13,217 nt of DNA from positions 1 through 13,217 of the forward strand of contig JACMJP010000080.1 of NCBI GenBank assembly GCA_014380545.1. Direction: 5' to 3'. This document shows positions 6,679-13,217 of the stretch, in pieces. The notes under the pieces were generated by a model. The model did not search any database, had not been told where the DNA came from, and saw nothing but the letters and a program-made list of their open reading frames with translations. The translations under genes were made by a program, and so were the position numbers. Every line of letters begins with the position of its first letter. The stretch's first letter is position 1. This DNA is from Chitinophagales bacterium (GTDB lineage: Bacteria > Bacteroidota > Bacteroidia > Chitinophagales > BACL12).

Positions 6679-7980
6679 TTGAAACAGAAAGTTATACCTC
6701 AAAATGCTCTTCTTAAACTGGGTGACAAGGAAGTGGAATTGCCTGTTGTTATCGGAACAGAAGGTGAAGAATCTATAGATATAAATAAACTCCGTGACCT
6801 TACTGGTTACATTACCCTTGATTCGGGATATAAAAATACCGGGGCAACCAAAAGTGCAATTACTTTTTTGGACGGCGAGTTAGGAATATTGCGTTATCGT
6901 GGTTACCCTATTGAACAACTTGCAGAAAAAAGCAACTTCATGGAAGTTGCCTATTTGTTGTTTTATGGTGAATTACCTACAGCAGATGAATATTCTGATT
7001 TTGTAGAAAAAACTACTAAGCATACACTTGTGCATGAAGACGTAAAAAAATTCTTTGAGGGGTTTCCGAGCAATGCACATCCAATGGGTCAGTTATGTTC
7101 ACTCATGTGTACCCTGAGTTCATTTTATCCTGATTCATTAAATCCAAATGCAGGCAAAGAGGAAATAGATCTTACTATGATCCGTATTCTTGCAAAAATG
7201 CCCACCCTTGTTTCATGGATTCATAAAAAATCAATTGGCCACCAGGTAATGTATCCGCTAAATAAATATGATTACGTTACAAATTTTCTATACATGACTT
7301 TCGGCATGCGTAGCGAAGATTATATTGCTGACCCTGTAATTGTTGATGCTTTAGATAAATTATTAATTCTGCATGCTGATCATGAACAAAATTGTTCAAC
7401 ATCAACAGTGCGTATGGTTGGCTCTTCTCAGGCAAATCCTTATGCAAGTGTTGCAGCGGGTGTAGCCGCTTTGTGGGGGCCATTACATGGCGGAGCAAAT
7501 CAGCAGGTAATTGAAATGCTGGAAAAAATAAAATCTGATGGCGGTAACGTTGCAAAATGGGTAGAAAAGGCAAAAGATAAAAACGATCCTTTCCGCTTAA
7601 TGGGCTTCGGACACAGGGTATATAAAAATTTTGATCCAAGAGCTAAAATTATTAAACAGGCTTGCGATAATGTTTTGAGTAAGCTCGGAATTCATGATCC
7701 AATCCTTGATATCGCTAAACAATTAGAAGAGGCTGCGCTAAAGGATGAATATTTTGTGGAAAGAAAACTCTATCCGAATGTAGATTTTTATTCGGGGATT
7801 ATTTATCGTGCAATTGGTTTTCCTACTGAAATGTTCACTGTATTATTTGCTTTGGGAAGATTGCCCGGATGGTTGAGCCAATGGAAAGAGATGCGGGAAA
7901 GTAATGAGCCAATCGGAAGACCACGACAGATATATGTGGGTGCAACAGAAAGAGATTATATGAATATTGCGATCAGGTAA
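6679..7980 (+). CDS. gltA: Citrate synthase (TTG start)
   Basis: A 433-residue type II citrate synthase, which condenses oxaloacetate and acetyl-CoA to citrate at the entry of the TCA cycle. The catalytic triad is visible: His270 in GPLHGGANQ, His312 in MGFGHRVYKNFDPRA, and Asp369 in PNVDFYSG. LHADHEQNCSTSTVR at 231-245 and the N-terminal beta domain (ELPVVIGTEGEESIDINKLR at 20-39, then ITLDSGYKNTG) are also typical. The length fits the family. The start must be TTG at 6679: an in-frame TAA lies at 6667-6669 and the next in-frame ATG comes only at codon 88, inside the conserved fold. AGGGA at 6672-6676 could be a ribosome site, but it is only 2 nt from the start. A -7 motif lies at 6641-6648. 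It is probably transcribed alone, as the next gene converges 60 bp away. Confidence 0.97.
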   Translation: MKQKVIPQNALLKLGDKEVELPVVIGTEGEESIDINKLRDLTGYITLDSGYKNTGATKSAITFLDGELGILRYRGYPIEQLAEKSNFMEVAYLLFYGELPTADEYSDFVEKTTKHTLVHEDVKKFFEGFPSNAHPMGQLCSLMCTLSSFYPDSLNPNAGKEEIDLTMIRILAKMPTLVSWIHKKSIGHQVMYPLNKYDYVTNFLYMTFGMRSEDYIADPVIVDALDKLLILHADHEQNCSTSTVRMVGSSQANPYASVAAGVAALWGPLHGGANQQVIEMLEKIKSDGGNVAKWVEKAKDKNDPFRLMGFGHRVYKNFDPRAKIIKQACDNVLSKLGIHDPILDIAKQLEEAALKDEYFVERKLYPNVDFYSGIIYRAIGFPTEMFTVLFALGRLPGWLSQWKEMRESNEPIGRPRQIYVGATERDYMNIAIR

Positions 7981-8040
7981 CTGGGTCTATATGTATCGCA
8001 AAATATCATTTAATTACTTTACTTCAATTGGTCAGCTAAC

Positions 8041-8463
8041 TCACTGTATGTCCTTAACTCCATACTTTGCCGAATAAGCTCTTGCTTCTTCTTCTGTATC
8101 AAAAACTTTTACTAGCTGAAAGATTGTATTTATAGGTTCAATGCTATCTCCAATATTTACGATGCCAGAATTATTATCAGGATCATCCAGACAGATATCA
8201 ATTAAACAATATTTCTGCGGATATTGTAACGGATCTTCAACACTTTTTTTTGGATCATAATAAGTAATTTCTAATTTGCGGATAATAGTGCATAATTCAT
8301 TTGGCTGGTTCTTAAACGGATCATCTGGTGTAATTTCAGGAACCATTTCTTTTGTTTCTGTTTGTGATGTGGTTTCTTCATTAGTAGCAGTTTGCCTGTT
8401 GCAGCTTGAATTATAAAATAAAAATGTAATTGCAATAATTACTGCTAAAAAATATTTATGCAT
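8041..8463 (-). CDS. Small lipoprotein of unknown function
   Basis: A 140-residue protein starting at ATG 8463, just 5 nt after the stop of the DUF4442 gene; an in-frame start 12 codons earlier would overlap that gene and weaken the signal peptide. Seen: MHK, a hydrophobic core at 4-17, and a lipobox ending NSSC with Cys21, so it should be lipid-anchored in the envelope. A Thr/Glu/Gln-rich linker of about 30 residues follows. The remaining part, about 55-140, contains LCTIIRKLEITYYDP, a segment rich in Asp (CLDDPDNNSG), and a final KVFDTEEEARAYSAKYG, which resembles the helix-end signatures of small envelope domains but does not let me name a family. It is probably co-transcribed with the DUF4442 protein. 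Its end faces gltA across 60 bp without a visible hairpin. Confidence 0.75.
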   Translation of the reverse strand: MHKYFLAVIIAITFLFYNSSCNRQTATNEETTSQTETKEMVPEITPDDPFKNQPNELCTIIRKLEITYYDPKKSVEDPLQYPQKYCLIDICLDDPDNNSGIVNIGDSIEPINTIFQLVKVFDTEEEARAYSAKYGVKDIQ

Positions 8464-8468
8464 AAATT

Positions 8469-8963
8469 TTATTTTCTTGTTTTTTGTTTGAATGACCATG
8501 TGATATAAAAATTGGAAACAACTGTTCCATCTTCTATCCTCCCCTCACTTTTTGCCTTCACTGTTACTCCTTCACCTGTTGTTATTGCTTTTTCAACAGC
8601 TTCAAAAATTTCTTTTCCGTTTGCACATGTAAAATAAATTCCTGAAGTTGCTTTTTTCAAAAATTCACCTTCTAAATTAGTAACAAGCATACTTAACGGC
8701 GGATCGCATCCCTGTATTGCCATTAAACCTAAAACACCTGTACTCATTTCTGCAGCCATTGCCTGGGTTGCAAAATAAACTGACCTGAAAGGGTTTTGCG
8801 TCAACCATTTAAATGGAACCGAAACAACACACTTTTCTTTATCTAAACTTCTTAGGCGCACACCGGCAATTAATGCGATCGGCAATTTTTTCAACAAAAA
8901 GAATTTAAATAAAAAACTATCAGTAATTCTTTTCCTGAATTTGTCCTGTGCCTTTTCCCTCAT
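8469..8963 (-). CDS. DUF4442 hotdog-fold (PaaI-thioesterase-like) protein
   Basis: With ATG 8963 the protein has 164 residues; a GTG at 8999 would add 12. I prefer ATG because the extra residues (TVIIQPNNKKP) look non-conserved. After a basic amphipathic start, the core from about 33 on resembles the DUF4442 branch of the hotdog superfamily: VRLRSLDKEKCVVSVPFKWLTQNPFRSVYF, then the central helix AMAAEMSTG at 71-79, a strand with LVTNLEGEFLKKA, and final strands VTVKAKSEGRIEDGTVVSNFYITW. Related proteins are acyl-CoA thioesterases, but the acidic catalytic residue of known enzymes cannot be assigned here with confidence, and the substrate is unknown. Likely cytoplasmic. The lipoprotein gene follows 5 nt downstream. 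It is divergent from clpS, and I found no good -7 element on this strand. Confidence 0.8.
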   Translation of the reverse strand: MREKAQDKFRKRITDSFLFKFFLLKKLPIALIAGVRLRSLDKEKCVVSVPFKWLTQNPFRSVYFATQAMAAEMSTGVLGLMAIQGCDPPLSMLVTNLEGEFLKKATSGIYFTCANGKEIFEAVEKAITTGEGVTVKAKSEGRIEDGTVVSNFYITWSFKQKTRK

Positions 8964-9041
8964 TGGTTTTTTATTATTTGGTTGAATAATAACCGTCACA
9001 ATTATTTCTATAATACACTTTTCCGGGTTATTTTTTGTAAT

Positions 9042-9049
9042 TATTTTTG
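9042..9049 (+). promoter_or_regulatory. Candidate -7 promoter element upstream of clpS-aat
   Basis: TATTTTTG is a perfect TAnnTTTG match 47 bp before the clpS ATG. An alternative reading uses TTTG at 9046-9049 as the -33 element and the one-mismatch TAATTTAG at 9070-9077 as the -7 element, with a 20-nt spacer, giving a start near 9083. Sequence alone does not decide between them. Confidence 0.35.
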
Positions 9050-9096
9050 GTGCTAAGTTTTTAGTGCTTTAATTTAGCATAAAAATACGACTATTC

Positions 9097-9375
9097 ATGA
9101 GTGCTGTATTGACAGATGTGAAAATTGATATACAGGAGATCGTAGATGATTTGCTTGGTTTCCGCCTAATTGTACATAATGACAATGTGAATACTTTTGA
9201 GTGGGTAATTGAAAGTTTGGTTGATATATGCAATCATACTACTGAACAGGCAGAACAATGTGCTTTCCTAATACACTACAAGGGAAAATATGCTGTTAAG
9301 CAGGGCGATAAGCAAAAACTATCTCCTATGCGGGAAGCATTAGTGGACAGGGGAATAAATGCAACACTTGAATAA
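9097..9375 (+). CDS. clpS: ClpS adaptor of the Clp protease
   Basis: A 92-residue ClpS homologue, the adaptor that binds proteins with bulky hydrophobic N-terminal residues (Leu, Phe, Tyr, Trp) and hands them to the Clp ATPase-protease. The fold is seen as FRLIVHNDNVNTFEWVIESL (22-41), a second helix with TEQAEQCAFLIHYKGK (49-64), and the closing LSPMREALVDRGINATLE. By alignment to E. coli ClpS, Asn34, Asp35 and His66, which hold the substrate amino group, correspond to Asn28, Asp29 and His60. The second Asp of the NDD motif is Asn30 here. A flexible N-terminal tail of about 20 residues is present, as needed for engaging the Clp ring. The gene is 6 nt upstream of aat, so both steps of the Leu/Phe N-degron pathway are made from one transcript. 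Which Clp ATPase it serves is not visible. Confidence 0.93.
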   Translation: MSAVLTDVKIDIQEIVDDLLGFRLIVHNDNVNTFEWVIESLVDICNHTTEQAEQCAFLIHYKGKYAVKQGDKQKLSPMREALVDRGINATLE

Positions 9376-9381
9376 ATTACG

Positions 9382-10068
9382 ATGGCTTTCTACTCTCTGG
9401 ATGATCGCCTTATTTTTCCGGACCCAAATGATGCAGATGAAGATGGTTTGATTGCCATTGGCGGCGATTTAACAATTGACCGATTACTTGTTGCTTACAA
9501 TGCCGGAATATTTCCATGGTTCGCAGAGTATAAGGTTCCTTTCTGGTATTCTCCGGATCCCCGTTGCGTAATATACCCGGGTGATCTGAAAGTGTCACAC
9601 TCCATGCAACAATTATTTAAAAAGAATTTTTTTACAGTAACACTTGATCATGATTTTCCTTTTGTAATTAAACAATGTGCAAAGGCTGCAAGAAAAAATG
9701 AAACTGGTACATGGATAAGTAAAGATTTTCAAAAAGCATATATTGATCTGCACAATGCGGGGTATGCACATTCCATAGAAGTATGGAAAGAAGATAAAAT
9801 AGTTGGCGGATTATACGGTGTGAGTTTAGGTAGCTGTTTTTTTGGGGAAAGTATGTTTACGCAAATAAGCAATGCAAGTAAATATGGATTTGTTTTTTTG
9901 GTACAACTGTTAAAACAAAAAAAATTTACATTAATTGATTGCCAGGTTTATAATGCACACCTCGGAAGTTTGGGTGCAATAAATATTGAACGAAAGATCT
10001 TTCTGAAAGAATTAAAAAAAGGTTTGAAGAAAGAAACGTTAAAAGGAAATTGGAAAAATTTTCTATAA
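9382..10068 (+). CDS. aat: Leucyl/phenylalanyl-tRNA-protein transferase
   Basis: A 228-residue enzyme that transfers Leu or Phe from aminoacyl-tRNA to proteins with N-terminal Arg or Lys, creating N-degrons for ClpS. Family motifs run the whole length: FPDP at 12-15, GLIAIGGDLT at 22-31, YNAGIFPWF at 39-47, FWYSPDPR at 54-61, GTWIS at 109-113, GYAHSIEVW at 127-135, GGLYGVSLGSCFFGESMF at 142-159, NAS at 164-166 and IDCQVYNAHLGSLGA at 185-199. Glu156 and Gln188 fall at the positions of the E. coli residues implicated in catalysis. The length matches the usual 220-240 aa. The WYSPDPR version of the more common WWSPDPR motif is a mild substitution. It directly follows clpS (6 nt) and ends 24 bp from the convergent murF-alr gene, with no clear terminator between. 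Confidence 0.96.
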   Translation: MAFYSLDDRLIFPDPNDADEDGLIAIGGDLTIDRLLVAYNAGIFPWFAEYKVPFWYSPDPRCVIYPGDLKVSHSMQQLFKKNFFTVTLDHDFPFVIKQCAKAARKNETGTWISKDFQKAYIDLHNAGYAHSIEVWKEDKIVGGLYGVSLGSCFFGESMFTQISNASKYGFVFLVQLLKQKKFTLIDCQVYNAHLGSLGAINIERKIFLKELKKGLKKETLKGNWKNFL

Positions 10069-10092
10069 TGATCTCTTCAAAGTATTTTGTAT

Positions 10093-12591
10093 TTACTCCT
10101 GCACATACACCCTCTTCACCCTCTGCGAAATTCCTGTTAATATTTCATAAGGAATTGTTTGCATCATTACAGCATATTGGTGTAAAGAAATATGTTCCCC
10201 AAAAATCTCAGCAATGTCCCCCTCTTTTATGCTTTGAATATTTGTAACATCCACCATGATCATATCCATACAAACTTTACCAACAACAGGCGCATCATTT
10301 CCATTGATAAAAACTTTACCAATACCATTGCTTAATCTCCTGCTAAAACCATCAGCATAACCAATATTTAATGTTGCAATGCGCATATTTTTTTCTGCAT
10401 AAAAACTTCTGCCGTAGCCAATGCTCTCACCCGCTGAAATATTTTTTATTTGTGATACAGTTGTAAATAAATAACTCACCGGCAATAATTTTTTCAAAAT
10501 ATTTTTTGATGGATCATCACCATACAATCCAATACCAAGTCGCACCATATCAAACTGCCCTTCAGAAAATTTACTAATACCGGGCGAATTTAAAATATGC
10601 CTTATTATCGGGTAATCAAATTGCGTAGTTATCTTTTTCGATATCTTATCAAATAATTGAATTTGTTTTTTAGTAAAATCATTTTCCTTTTCCTCATCAG
10701 CAGCAGCAAGGTGAGAAAATACACTTGCAATTTTTATTGAAGGATATTTTTTTATGATCTCTATTGCTTCCTCAACTTCTGTTGAATCAAAACCGAGACG
10801 ATGCATACCGGTATCAATTTTCAAATGTATTTTTCTGTCTACCTCCTGGGGGGAACCAGGAGAAGCTATAAACTCAACAAACAATTTTAATATCCTCAAA
10901 TTATATATCTCCGGCTCCAAATTAAATTCAAAAAGATGCTCAAATGTGTCGGGTTCAGGATTCATCACCATAACAGGCAAATGAATTCCATTCTTTCGCA
11001 ATTCAATTCCCTCATCTGCATAGGCAACAGCAAAATAATCTACATGATTTGATGCAAGCACACTCGCAATTTCTGCAGTACCGCTGCCATAAGAAAATGC
11101 TTTTACCATCGCCATTGTTTGTACACCCGGATGCAGTAATGCCCGGTACACATTTAAATTATGCACCAAATGATTTAAATTAATTTGAAGAACTGTGCCG
11201 TGTGTCTTTTGCGATAATAAATTACTTATGCGTTCTAAACGGAATCTTCTTGCGCCTTTCAATAAAATAAACTGGCTATGAAAATTATTTTGCCCGAAAG
11301 AATGGATAAAATTTTCTGCTGATGAATAAAATTGAGTTTTTATACCGCTTATACTTTCAAAGTATACAGCATGCGCTGAAATAATTTCACCAATGCCGGT
11401 AAAATATTGTATTTTGTTTTCATCTATCAGTTGTGCAACTTCTTTATACAAAGCATCAGCATTAACCCCGCTTTCATCAATATCAGATAATATTACATGC
11501 GTTTGCAGATTTTGTTTCTGGCGTTGCAGAAAATGTAAAGCAATTTCAAGTGATGCAATATCTGAACTGTAAACATCATTTATAATAAAACAATTATTGA
11601 TTCCCTTCTTTAATTCAAGACGCATAGATACAACCGGCAGCGATGTTAAACTTTCCCGCAAGTGTGGTTCGTCAATTCCAAAATTATCTGCAACAATAAT
11701 TGCGCATACGGCATTTTCAAACGATGCGTCATCAATAAAAGGGATTTCAAGATTTTTTATTTGTCTGCCAATAAGGTGAATATCAAAAATTGTTTTAGCA
11801 TTTTCTATCCTGATATTTTTGACCTGTATATCTGCATTTGAATTATTCAATTTGCTCCATGAGGTTGTAACAGCATTCGGAATGTGCTGATGAATTTCGC
11901 CTGACACATAAGGATAATCTGCACAATAAAATAATACATCAAGCTGATCACCTGAAAATAACTTTAATTTTTCGGCTATTTTTTGATGTATATCAGAAAA
12001 TCCTTCGTCATGCGCCGGACCTATATTCGTAAAAACTCCAATTGTAGGTTGAATTATTTTTTCCAGGTTTTCCATTTCGCCTGGCTGTGATATTCCCGCC
12101 TCAAAAATTGCAAGGTCATTTGTTGCATCCAATTGCCAGACACTTAACGGAACACCAATTTGTGAATTATAACTTTTTGGGTTACGGCAAATATTTTTAG
12201 TTGTTCTCAGTAAATGATATATCCATTCTTTAACTATTGTTTTCCCATTACTTCCGGTAATTCCAATAACATCAATCGAAAATTTATTTCTGTGATGTGC
12301 TGCAAGTTGTTGCAATACAAGCACTGAATTTTCAACCAATAAAATATTTGCATCAGGATATTTAGTAAGATCAGTATTTTCAGCAATAAAATTTCTCACA
12401 CCCGCATTGTATGCCTGAGAAATAAATTTGTGCCCGTCAAAATGTTTACCTTTTATAGCAATAAACAGGGAATTCCCGGGAAAAATAATTGAGCGGCTGT
12501 CTGTCAGTAAATACTCAATATTTGCTTTGCTGCTGACAATCTGTCCCGATGCAGTTAAAATAGATTTAATTTCTTCAATTGTATATGGCAT
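10093..12591 (-). CDS. murF-alr: Bifunctional MurF ligase / alanine racemase fusion
   Basis: An 832-residue fusion of two cell-wall enzymes, known from Bacteroidota. The N-terminal half (1 to about 455) is MurF, the ATP-dependent ligase adding D-Ala-D-Ala to UDP-MurNAc-tripeptide: DSR at 31-33, P-loop TGSNGKT at 112-118, SYNSQIGVPLS at 140-150, FEAGISQPGEM at 163-173 and NIGPAHDEGF at 189-198. The C-terminal half (about 465-832) is a PLP-dependent alanine racemase: Lys497 in MVKAFSYGSG binds PLP, KIDTGMHRLGF at 591-601, RLGIGLYG at 684-691, catalytic Tyr726 in SIGYGRS, and GKVCMDMIMVDVT at 771-783. The enzyme therefore makes D-Ala and uses the dipeptide made from it. I choose ATG 12591; a GTG at 12663 would add 24 residues unlike the family, and a -7 motif lies between the two. 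A GC-rich hairpin sequence sits within the racemase half. The secA gene is divergent. Confidence 0.95.
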   Translation of the reverse strand: MPYTIEEIKSILTASGQIVSSKANIEYLLTDSRSIIFPGNSLFIAIKGKHFDGHKFISQAYNAGVRNFIAENTDLTKYPDANILLVENSVLVLQQLAAHHRNKFSIDVIGITGSNGKTIVKEWIYHLLRTTKNICRNPKSYNSQIGVPLSVWQLDATNDLAIFEAGISQPGEMENLEKIIQPTIGVFTNIGPAHDEGFSDIHQKIAEKLKLFSGDQLDVLFYCADYPYVSGEIHQHIPNAVTTSWSKLNNSNADIQVKNIRIENAKTIFDIHLIGRQIKNLEIPFIDDASFENAVCAIIVADNFGIDEPHLRESLTSLPVVSMRLELKKGINNCFIINDVYSSDIASLEIALHFLQRQKQNLQTHVILSDIDESGVNADALYKEVAQLIDENKIQYFTGIGEIISAHAVYFESISGIKTQFYSSAENFIHSFGQNNFHSQFILLKGARRFRLERISNLLSQKTHGTVLQINLNHLVHNLNVYRALLHPGVQTMAMVKAFSYGSGTAEIASVLASNHVDYFAVAYADEGIELRKNGIHLPVMVMNPEPDTFEHLFEFNLEPEIYNLRILKLFVEFIASPGSPQEVDRKIHLKIDTGMHRLGFDSTEVEEAIEIIKKYPSIKIASVFSHLAAADEEKENDFTKKQIQLFDKISKKITTQFDYPIIRHILNSPGISKFSEGQFDMVRLGIGLYGDDPSKNILKKLLPVSYLFTTVSQIKNISAGESIGYGRSFYAEKNMRIATLNIGYADGFSRRLSNGIGKVFINGNDAPVVGKVCMDMIMVDVTNIQSIKEGDIAEIFGEHISLHQYAVMMQTIPYEILTGISQRVKRVYVQE
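10843..10862. repeat. GC-rich inverted repeat inside the racemase coding region
   Basis: CTCCTGG and CCAGGAG are a perfect 7-bp inverted repeat around a 6-base GGGGAA loop, in-frame within murF-alr. On the coding strand it encodes most of SPGSPQE (residues 577-583), just before the conserved KIDTGMHRLGF strand. Its GC content stands out against very AT-rich surroundings. Confidence 0.8.
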
Positions 12592-12605
12592 TGCAAAACG
12601 TTCAG

Positions 12606-12613
12606 CAAAACTA
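12606..12613 (-). promoter_or_regulatory. Candidate -7 promoter element of murF-alr
   Basis: On the minus strand this reads TAGTTTTG, a perfect TAnnTTTG match 14 bp before the ATG at 12591. It would give a very short leader of about 8-10 nt. A TTTG lies further upstream at 12642-12639, but the 25-nt spacer is longer than usual. The position supports the ATG rather than the earlier GTG start. Confidence 0.35.
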
Positions 12614-12664
12614 ATCAACCCTTTACAGTGTAAGGAATCAAATGCCGGGATGCCCGCAATCACT

Positions 12665-12672
12665 TATCTTTG
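12665..12672 (+). promoter_or_regulatory. Candidate -7 promoter element of secA
   Basis: TATCTTTG matches TAnnTTTG perfectly, 71 bp before the secA ATG, implying a leader of about 65 nt. No exact -33 TTTG is seen. The element faces away from the murF-alr -7 motif, so the two promoters would share their upstream region (about 12614-12664). Confidence 0.45.
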
Positions 12673-12743
12673 TACCTTTTCTGAGGGAATAATTTTTGAC
12701 ATGCCCGAGGTCTCTAGTAAAAACTTAAAGCAGAACAATTTAT

Positions 12744-13217
12744 ATGAATTTATTAACAAAAACGCTTTCAAATTTATTTGGCGGAAGTAAACATGAAAAA
12801 GATGTAAAGGCAATTGAACCATTGGTGGGAAAAATCAATGCGGAGTTTGCAAAATTATCTTCATTAAGTCATGATGAACTCCGCAGCAAAACTCATGAAT
12901 TCAAAATAAGAATCAAGGAACACTTAAAAAGTATTGATGCAGAAATAGCAAAACTAAAGGCAGAAGGTGAAGCATTTGATATTGATGATATAGGCGAAAA
13001 AGATGCGATCTACAAGAAAATAGATGTTGAAATAAAAGACAGGGATAAGGAAATTGAAAAAATACTGTTTGAAATATTAACTGAAGCATTTGCAGTTTTC
13101 AAAGAAACAGCAAAAAGTTTTTCAGAAAATGGTGAAATTATTGTTACTGCAAATCAATTAGACCGTGATCTTTCTGTAACAAAAGATTTTGTAACAATAG
13201 AGGAGGATAAAGCAACA
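12744..13217 (+). CDS. secA: Preprotein translocase ATPase SecA, N-terminal part only
   Basis: The frame is open from ATG 12744 to the right edge (158 codons), so only the N-terminus is present and no nucleotide-binding motif is yet reached. The first 60 residues match SecA: MNLLTKTLSNLFG, then VGKINAEFAKLSSLSHDELRSKTHEFKIRI at 28-57. The conserved LTEAFAVFKETAK helix at 112-124 corresponds to LIPEAFAVVREASKR of E. coli SecA. Between them lie about 50 charged residues (about 58-108) predicted to be coiled-coil, the insertion found in Bacteroidota SecA and absent from E. coli. NGEIIVTANQLDRDL follows, also in the style of the phylum. SecA is the cytoplasmic motor that pushes unfolded preproteins through SecYEG. 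A -7 motif lies 71 bp upstream. Domains needed for activity lie outside the window, so integrity cannot be judged. Confidence 0.93.
   Translation, partial: MNLLTKTLSNLFGGSKHEKDVKAIEPLVGKINAEFAKLSSLSHDELRSKTHEFKIRIKEHLKSIDAEIAKLKAEGEAFDIDDIGEKDAIYKKIDVEIKDRDKEIEKILFEILTEAFAVFKETAKSFSENGEIIVTANQLDRDLSVTKDFVTIEEDKAT

Noticed and set aside
7277..7639. Minus-strand open frame of 120 codons
   Set aside because: It is antisense to the most conserved part of gltA and has no recognisable domain or start context.
10069..10092. Bidirectional terminator between aat and murF-alr
   Set aside because: The 24-bp spacer has no inverted repeat that I can find.
12428..12790. Plus-strand frame of 120 codons overlapping the murF-alr 5' region and secA start
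   Set aside because: It is antisense to MurF and overlaps the secA start in another frame; its sequence is not protein-like.

Overview
The window looks like ordinary chromosomal DNA of a member of the Bacteroidota, probably near the Chitinophagales/Saprospirales. The reasons are an AT-rich sequence, a fused MurF-alanine racemase gene, a SecA N-terminus with the coiled-coil insertion usual in that phylum, SPOR and TPM envelope proteins, and several upstream regions with a perfect TAnnTTTG match, the -7 element of Bacteroidota promoters. Shine-Dalgarno sequences are weak or absent, also as expected for the phylum. I see no phage, transposon, CRISPR, tRNA or rRNA genes.

Left part (1-4410). A minus-strand pair encodes a secreted SPOR-domain protein and, with a 1-nt stop/start overlap, an M20D metallo-amidohydrolase that runs off the left edge. 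A TPM-domain lipoprotein is transcribed divergently from it. Converging on that gene is a minus-strand ABC exporter operon of the NatAB type, ATPase then permease, with overlapping genes.

Middle part (4486-8963). On the plus strand lie a histidine ammonia-lyase without other hut genes, an unrecognised three-helix membrane protein, and citrate synthase, which must start at TTG. Converging on citrate synthase is a minus-strand pair: a DUF4442 hotdog-fold protein followed by a small lipoprotein.

Right part (9097-13217). clpS and aat sit 6 nt apart and form a compact N-degron module. Aat attaches Leu/Phe to substrates with N-terminal Arg/Lys, and ClpS delivers such N-termini to the Clp protease. 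Converging on them is the murF-alr fusion, which makes D-Ala and adds D-Ala-D-Ala to the peptidoglycan precursor. Divergent from murF-alr is the start of secA, cut by the right edge.

No gene-free stretch exceeds 300 bases; the longest is 5971-6166. I found no convincing new multi-gene system. The points worth a second look are small: a 10-bp tandem duplication at the SPOR/M20 junction, a GC-rich hairpin inside alr, an NDN variant of the ClpS NDD motif, a Met-rich loop in the ABC permease, a TPM lipoprotein with an unassigned tail, a possible small ORF after hutH, and the recurring -7 motifs.
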